A stretch of DNA of 64,000 nucleotides. It comes from Serratia proteamaculans_D. Lineage in GTDB: Bacteria > Pseudomonadota > Gammaproteobacteria > Enterobacterales > Enterobacteriaceae. The position numbers were made by a program, and so were the translations under genes. The DNA is taken from NCBI RefSeq assembly GCF_049959315.1, contig NZ_CP188201.1, one strand, 5' to 3'. Shown here piece by piece: positions 59,362 through 64,000 of this stretch; position 1 is the first letter of the stretch, and each line of letters begins with the position of its first letter. Under the pieces are notes generated by a model, which worked only from the letters and a program-made list of their open reading frames with translations, was not told the DNA's origin and ran no database searches.

Positions 59362-61080
59362 ATGGAGATGTTGTCAGGAGCGGAGATGGTCGTCCGATCG
59401 TTGATCGATCAAGGCGTTAAGCATGTATTCGGTTATCCGGGCGGGGCGGTACTCGATATCTACGACGCCCTGCATACGGTCGGAGGGATCGACCACATAT
59501 TGGTGCGCCATGAGCAAGGTGCGGTGCATATGGCCGATGGCTATGCGCGTGCGACCGGTGAAGTGGGGGTGGTGCTGGTGACCTCTGGCCCTGGAGCGAC
59601 CAATGCGATCACCGGTATTGCAACCGCCTATATGGACTCCATTCCGATGGTGGTGCTTTCCGGTCAGGTTCCCAGCTCGCTGATTGGCTATGATGCCTTC
59701 CAGGAGTGCGACATGGTCGGGATTTCGCGCCCGGTGGTGAAACACAGCTTCCTGGTCAAACGTACCGAAGATATTCCCGGCATACTGAAAAAGGCTTTTT
59801 ATCTGGCCTCAACCGGCCGCCCTGGGCCGGTGGTGATCGACTTGCCGAAAGACATCGTGGGTCCGGCAGTAAGAATGCCTTACGCCTATCCGCAGGAAGT
59901 GAGCATGCGTTCCTATAACCCGACGGTGCAAGGTCATCGCGGGCAGATCAAGCGGGCACTGCACACCATTCTGACGGCTAAAAAGCCCGTTATGTACGTC
60001 GGTGGCGGGGCGATCAACTCGGCCTGTGACGCAGAACTGCTGGAACTGGCGGAGAAGCTGAATCTGCCGGTCACCTGTACCCTGATGGGATTGGGCGCCT
60101 TCCCCGGCACGCATCGGCAGAGCGTGGGAATGCTTGGCATGCATGGGACTTATGAAGCCAACAAAACCATGCATAACTCTGACGTGATCTTTGCCGTCGG
60201 CGTGCGTTTTGACGATCGCACCACCAACAACCTGGCCAAATACTGCCCGAATGCTACCGTGCTGCATATCGACATCGACCCTACCTCCATTTCCAAGACG
60301 GTAGACGCCGATATTCCGATTGTCGGTGACGCCAAACAGGTGTTGACCCAAATGCTGGAGCTGCTGGCACAGGAAGATAAAGCGCAGGACCACGACGCGT
60401 TGCGCGACTGGTGGCAGTCTATCGAACAGTGGCGTGCGCGTGATTGCCTGGGCTACGACAAAAACAGCGGCACCATTAAGCCGCAGGCAGTGATCGAAAC
60501 CCTGCATCGGTTGACCAAGGGGGACGCTTATGTCACCTCTGATGTCGGCCAGCACCAGATGTTCGCCGCACTCTACTACCCGTTCGACAAACCACGCCGT
60601 TGGATCAACTCCGGCGGATTGGGCACCATGGGCTTTGGTCTGCCGGCGGCGCTGGGCGTGAAGCTGGCGCTACCTGACGAAACCGTGGTGTGTGTCACCG
60701 GCGACGGCAGTATCCAGATGAACATTCAGGAACTGTCCACTGCGCTGCAATACAACCTGCCGGTGATCGTGGTGAATCTTAACAACCGCTATCTGGGCAT
60801 GGTGAAGCAGTGGCAGGACATGATTTATTCGGGCCGTCACTCCCAGTCTTATATGGATTCCCTGCCGGACTTCGTCAAACTGGCCGAGGCTTACGGCCAC
60901 GTGGGCATCGCCATTCGCACGCCGGATGAACTGGAAAGCAAACTGGCTCAGGCGCTGGCCGAGAAAGAGCGCCTGGTATTTGTCGACGTGACCGTCGATG
61001 AAACCGAACATGTTTACCCAATGCAGATTCGTGGTGGAAGCATGGACGAAATGTGGTTAAGCAAAACGGAGAGGACCTGA
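59362..61080 (+). CDS. ilvI: Acetolactate synthase isozyme III catalytic subunit
   Basis: IlvI is the ThDP/FAD catalytic subunit of AHAS III, valine-sensitive through IlvH. The 572-aa protein is close to E. coli IlvI throughout: MLSGAEMVVRSLIDQGVKHVF, SGPGATNAITGIATAYMDS, VTGDGSIQMNIQELSTALQY (ThDP motif) and MIYSGRHSQSYMDSLPDF. The ribosome site is CTGGAGGCAAACCC. It ends 2 bases before ilvH. Confidence 0.97.
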   Translation: MEMLSGAEMVVRSLIDQGVKHVFGYPGGAVLDIYDALHTVGGIDHILVRHEQGAVHMADGYARATGEVGVVLVTSGPGATNAITGIATAYMDSIPMVVLSGQVPSSLIGYDAFQECDMVGISRPVVKHSFLVKRTEDIPGILKKAFYLASTGRPGPVVIDLPKDIVGPAVRMPYAYPQEVSMRSYNPTVQGHRGQIKRALHTILTAKKPVMYVGGGAINSACDAELLELAEKLNLPVTCTLMGLGAFPGTHRQSVGMLGMHGTYEANKTMHNSDVIFAVGVRFDDRTTNNLAKYCPNATVLHIDIDPTSISKTVDADIPIVGDAKQVLTQMLELLAQEDKAQDHDALRDWWQSIEQWRARDCLGYDKNSGTIKPQAVIETLHRLTKGDAYVTSDVGQHQMFAALYYPFDKPRRWINSGGLGTMGFGLPAALGVKLALPDETVVCVTGDGSIQMNIQELSTALQYNLPVIVVNLNNRYLGMVKQWQDMIYSGRHSQSYMDSLPDFVKLAEAYGHVGIAIRTPDELESKLAQALAEKERLVFVDVTVDETEHVYPMQIRGGSMDEMWLSKTERT

Positions 61081-61082
61081 TC

Positions 61083-61574
61083 ATGCGCCGTATTTTATCT
61101 GTATTGCTGGAAAATGAATCCGGTGCGTTATCGCGTGTGGTGGGTTTGTTCTCTCAGCGCGGTTACAACATTGAAAGCCTGACGGTAGCACCGACCGACG
61201 ATCCCACTCTGTCACGTATGACGATTCAAACCGTCGGCGATGAAAAGGTATTGGAGCAGATCGAAAAACAGCTGCACAAGCTGGTGGACGTGCTGCGCGT
61301 TAGCGAACTGGTGCAGGGTGCTCACGTTGAGCGTGAAATCATGCTGGTGAAGCTGCAGGCCAGCGGTTATGGTCGGGAAGAGGTGAAACGCTGCGCCGAC
61401 ATTTTCCGCGGTCAAATCGTTGACGTCACGGCCACGCTGTACACCGTTCAGCTGGCGGGTACCAGCGACAAGCTGGATGCGTTCCTGAGTGCGGTACGTG
61501 AAGTGGCCGAAATCGTTGAAGTGGCGCGTTCCGGTGTGGTCGGCGTGTCGCGCGGCGATAAAATCATGCGCTGA
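61083..61574 (+). CDS. ilvH: Acetolactate synthase isozyme III regulatory subunit
   Basis: IlvH confers valine feedback on AHAS III. The 163-aa protein has an N-terminal ACT domain (ILSVLLENESGALSRVVGLF) and a C-terminal ACT-like domain ending VVGVSRGDKIMR, as in E. coli. ATG 61083 follows the ilvI stop by 2 bases; the longer frame overlapping ilvI is ignored. Its transcript runs into a duplicated terminator element. Confidence 0.97.
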   Translation: MRRILSVLLENESGALSRVVGLFSQRGYNIESLTVAPTDDPTLSRMTIQTVGDEKVLEQIEKQLHKLVDVLRVSELVQGAHVEREIMLVKLQASGYGREEVKRCADIFRGQIVDVTATLYTVQLAGTSDKLDAFLSAVREVAEIVEVARSGVVGVSRGDKIMR

Positions 61575-61598
61575 GGCGTGATATTGGCATAATCTATG

Positions 61599-61790
61599 GG
61601 CGCGGCCAGGCTGCGCCCTTAGGTTGCTGACAAAACAGGAAAAAGCGTGGTTTTTCCTGTTTTGTGATGATCGGACGAAAATCAATAAATTGATTTTCCT
61701 GATTTTTTATTTATCAACCTCTACTCGCTCTGGGCAGGAATGAGGTTTGTCATCAGTCTGAGGGCGCAGCCAGGGTGCGCCCTTTGTTTT
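61599..61790 (+). repeat. Terminator-embedded inverted-repeat element B (after ilvH)
   Basis: Two near-identical 21-base terminator hairpins (GGGCGC...GCGCCC, 2 differences) lie at 61599-61619 and about 61763-61783, only the second before a T-rich stretch. Between them is a 143-bp element with 16-bp imperfect terminal inverted repeats (61620-61635 and 61747-61762, TGACAAA inner end). It has a perfect 15-bp stem (61631-61645 with 61652-61666) with loop GCGTGG, and a second perfect 10-bp stem (GAAAATCAAT/ATTGATTTTC, 61678-61699). Ends and loop match element A after carB. There is no ORF. Confidence 0.7.
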
Positions 61791-61898
61791 TCGGTGTTTT
61801 TTGCCCGTTTGCTGGCACCTTTCGGCAAAAGCGGTTGCTAGGTAGTGTTTTCTGCTGTTAGATCGCAGAGGCCGGATTGAATAACCGCACAGGATGCG

Positions 61899-61958
61899 AT
61901 GGTTAATCCGAGCATGGCTTTCACTTCTATTTTCAGCGTCATTAAGGGGTTAACGTGA
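61899..61958 (+). CDS. Possible short leader ORF overlapping cra start
   Basis: ATG at 61899 with AGGA 4 bases upstream opens a 19-codon frame (MVNPSMAFTSIFSVIKGLT) whose TGA overlaps the cra GTG as GTGA, a typical coupling geometry. E. coli has a leader peptide, fruL, at this place, but I see no clear sequence match to it. An alternative frame starts at 61894. Coding status is uncertain. Confidence 0.3.
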   Translation: MVNPSMAFTSIFSVIKGLT

Positions 61959-62959
61959 AACTGGATGAAATCGCGCGTCTCGCAGGCGTTTCGCGCACCA
62001 CGGCCAGTTATGTCATCAACGGCAAGGCGAAGCAGTATCGTGTCAGCGATAAAACCGTCGAAAAAGTGATGGCCGTGGTCAGGGAGCACAACTATCACCC
62101 GAATGCCGTCGCGGCAGGGCTGCGCGCCGGGCGAACTCGTTCAATCGGTCTGGTGATACCGGATCTGGAAAACACCAGCTACACCCGCATCGCCAATTAT
62201 CTGGAGCGTCAGGCCCGTCAGCGCGGTTACCAACTGTTGATTGCCTGTTCGGAAGATCAGCCGGATAACGAAATGCGCTGTATTGAGCATCTGCTGCAAC
62301 GCCAGGTCGACGCATTGATCGTTTCCACTGCCTTGCCGCCGGAGCATCCGTTCTATCAGCGTTGGGCCAATGATCCTCTGCCGATTATCGCACTGGATCG
62401 GGCGCTGGATCGCGAGCATTTCATCAGTGTGGTAGGGGCCGACCAAGAGGATTCCTTCGCACTGGCGCAAGAACTTCGTACCTTCCCGGCGGAGTCGGTG
62501 CTGTATCTGGGAGCATTGCCGGAGCTTTCCGTCAGCTTCCTGCGTGAGCAGGGCTTCCGCGAAGCCTGGCAGGATGACGAACGACACGTCGATTATCTGT
62601 ATGCCAACAGCTATGAGCGTGAGGCTGCCGGCGTGCTGTTTGCCGAATGGCTGAAAACCCACCCAATGCCGCAGGCGCTGTTCACTACCTCATTCTCTTT
62701 ACTGCAAGGAGTGATGGATGTGACGCTGAAGCAACGTGGCCGTTTGCCGACCGATCTGGCGATCGCCACTTTCGGCGATCACGAGCTGCTGGACTTCCTC
62801 GAGTGTCCGGTTCTGGCGGTCGCTCAGCGCCACCGTGACGTGGCCGAACGGGTACTTGAACTGGTACTGGCCAGCCTGGATGAGCCGCGTAAACCCAAGC
62901 CGGGTCTCACGCGCATCCGCCGTAATTTGTTCCGCCGCGGCAGCCTTAGCCGGAAATAA
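61955..62959 (+). CDS. cra: Catabolite repressor/activator Cra (FruR)
   Basis: Cra is a LacI-family global regulator of carbon flow, released from DNA by fructose 1-phosphate. The 334-aa protein starts with GTG (61955, AAGGGG upstream), as in E. coli. The HTH KLDEIARLAGVSRTTASYVINGKAKQY and hinge region are almost identical to E. coli; the sugar-binding core includes YLGALPELSVSFLREQGF and ANSYEREAAGVLF. It stands between ilvH and the expected mraZ/dcw cluster. Confidence 0.97.
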   Translation: MKLDEIARLAGVSRTTASYVINGKAKQYRVSDKTVEKVMAVVREHNYHPNAVAAGLRAGRTRSIGLVIPDLENTSYTRIANYLERQARQRGYQLLIACSEDQPDNEMRCIEHLLQRQVDALIVSTALPPEHPFYQRWANDPLPIIALDRALDREHFISVVGADQEDSFALAQELRTFPAESVLYLGALPELSVSFLREQGFREAWQDDERHVDYLYANSYEREAAGVLFAEWLKTHPMPQALFTTSFSLLQGVMDVTLKQRGRLPTDLAIATFGDHELLDFLECPVLAVAQRHRDVAERVLELVLASLDEPRKPKPGLTRIRRNLFRRGSLSRK

Positions 62960-62966
62960 AGCCAAA

Positions 62967-62990
62967 CAGGAGCGCCCCGTTGCGCTCCTG
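62967..62990. terminator. Hairpin between convergent cra and alaE
   Basis: CAGGAGCGC and GCGCTCCTG form a perfect 9-bp stem with a 6-base loop, 7 bases after the cra stop and just before the alaE stop. The flanking T-tracts are short, so it may work on both strands weakly. Confidence 0.6.
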
Positions 62991-62992
62991 CT

Positions 62993-63433
62993 TCACACGT
63001 AGCCTGCCACCCTGAACAACCTTCTGCAGTATTCGAGAAAATAGCCATACACCACGCCCATTGCCATTGATACCACGGCGTTGCTGGTCACCGCCGTGAT
63101 GATTTGTTGCCCATCGGCACCGACGCTCCATAAGATGGCGGCATAGACCGGTGATTGGAAACTGACATAGGCCAACAGATCGGCCAGGTTACGCAGTAAA
63201 AAGGGTTGGCGATGGAAGCGCCTGGCGACACGGATAAACAGATCGCGATAGCGCCCATAAGGCCAGGCGATCAGGATATTTACCGGGATCGACAGCAAAC
63301 GGGACGAGAGTGATTGTTGAAAGCTCATGCCGGACACCAGAATTTCTATCGCCATACCGGCGATGAAGCAGTACACCACCAGTGCAAAGGTATCGGCAGC
63401 GGCGCTGCGCCAGTGAGCAACAGGCGAAAGCAT
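62993..63433 (-). CDS. alaE: L-alanine exporter AlaE
   Basis: The 146-aa inner-membrane protein matches E. coli AlaE (YgaW): ADTFALVVYCFIAGMAIEILVSGMSF, SIPVNILIAWPYGRYRDLF, NLADLLAYVSFQSPVYAAIL and MGVVYGYFLEYCRRLFRV, with about four membrane segments (cores GMSFQQS and NILIAWPYGRYRDL). It exports alanine to avoid overaccumulation. In E. coli alaE is elsewhere in the genome, so its place beside cra is an insertion relative to that order. Confidence 0.9.
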   Translation of the reverse strand: MLSPVAHWRSAAADTFALVVYCFIAGMAIEILVSGMSFQQSLSSRLLSIPVNILIAWPYGRYRDLFIRVARRFHRQPFLLRNLADLLAYVSFQSPVYAAILWSVGADGQQIITAVTSNAVVSMAMGVVYGYFLEYCRRLFRVAGYV

Positions 63434-64000
63434 GATGCAATCTCCATGATTATTAGTTAATGTTCTGTTAACTTGTTATTTTTTGGTTGTTAAATCTGGT
63501 GTTTTCTTCTTCTTGTAGTTTACACTTCCGCCTTGAATCGGCTAAGTAGCTGAATATTTTTATTTAAAGGCATTGTGTGGTTTTTGTGCTGAGCTCTGGC
63601 TGAGGAATATGGCGCGAAGGGATTAAAAGTGGATGATTTCAAACTATTCAATTAAAAACAATGAGTTGCATTATTTGCTGCGAAGGGGCGCTTTTTCACA
63701 GTAAAAATTGTGGGAATAAATGATGTAAGGAAATGAAACCATAATTGTAAACAGGTATTTTGAGAATAATCTTACTAAATTGATTTAAATCGAAATTAGC
63801 TCCCCTCGTAATATCCGAGCCATTTATTTTTTCAGTGAACTTATCACCGAGGCTTTAATTGAAGTAAAATAGCGGCCGGCCTGTAGCCTAATAACCGTTG
63901 AGTGTTATTAACTCAATGGCTTAAGCCCTGGTTCGGCTTTAGGGTGATTTTGCGCCGAGCCTTGTCCGGTGCGGGTCGCACCGGGTTACAGGGATGTGAT
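63434..64000. promoter_or_regulatory. alaE/dcw-cluster upstream region with structured 3' end
   Basis: No gene is seen in these 567 bases. The first 400 are AT-rich and must hold the alaE promoter (minus strand). The last 140 bases carry two strong stem-loops: CCGTTGAGT/ACTCAATGG (63895-63919, 7-base loop, one G-U) and CCGGTGCG-ggt-CGCACCGG (63966-63984, perfect). They probably belong to the leader of mraZ, expected just beyond the window edge. A weak TTATCA-18-TAAAAT pair lies at 63841-63870. Confidence 0.4.

Noticed and set aside
1..64000. CRISPR arrays, tRNA/rRNA genes, integrases or full insertion sequences
   Set aside because: No regularly spaced repeats, cloverleaf-like segments or transposase ORFs were noticed; accessory genes show no flanking attachment repeats that I could see.

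Overview
The window reads as chromosomal DNA of a member of the Enterobacterales, most probably a Serratia species. This rests on near-identity of many proteins to the Escherichia coli 0-2 minute region as I recall it, on GC-rich codon usage, and on accessory inserts (isocyanide-glycoside genes, phoX, ilvBN beside thi). The species assignment is inference; no database was searched.

The conserved backbone runs in E. coli order: ispH (5' end cut off by the window edge), dapB, carA-carB, kefF-kefC, folA, the lptD-surA-pdxA-rsmA-apaG-apaH block (minus strand), djlA, rluA, rapA, polB, yabI, thiBPQ with a TPP riboswitch, sgrR, sgrS/sgrT, setA, leuLABCD, leuO, ilvIH and cra. After cra comes alaE and then the upstream region of the expected mraZ/dcw cluster.

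Inserted into this backbone are several accessory blocks. (1) At 1.2-5.5 kb, a LysR regulator is divergent from an isocyanide synthase, a 2-oxoglutarate/Fe(II) oxygenase and a GT1-type glycosyltransferase. This is a self-contained route to a glycosylated tyrosine-derived vinyl isonitrile of the rhabduscin/byelyankacin type. (2) At 5.5-10.5 kb, a GntR-controlled sugar-acid operon encodes an MFS importer, an IlvD/Edd dehydratase and a class I aldolase, with a clear operator. (3) A lone holin-like gene lies after carB. (4) A LysE-family exporter and yjjPB lie between kefC and folA. (5) A Tat-exported PhoX-type phosphatase with a Pho box lies between folA and apaH. (6) ilvBN with its valine-rich attenuator leader lies between yabI and thiQ. 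(7) A DASS anion transporter lies between setA and leuD. (8) An acyl-CoA synthetase-like gene lies between leuO and ilvI.

The right-hand 25 kb is rich in branched-chain amino acid biosynthesis: two complete acetohydroxyacid synthases (ilvBN and ilvIH), leuABCD, the regulator leuO, and two translational attenuators (ivbL and leuL) whose leader peptides are read here.

The most unusual non-coding structure is a pair of related elements of about 130-143 bp, after carB and after ilvH. Each has about 16-bp terminal inverted repeats and an internal stem with a conserved CGTGG-containing loop. Each is flanked on both sides by copies of the host gene's own terminator hairpin, as if a small mobile element had inserted into and duplicated terminators.
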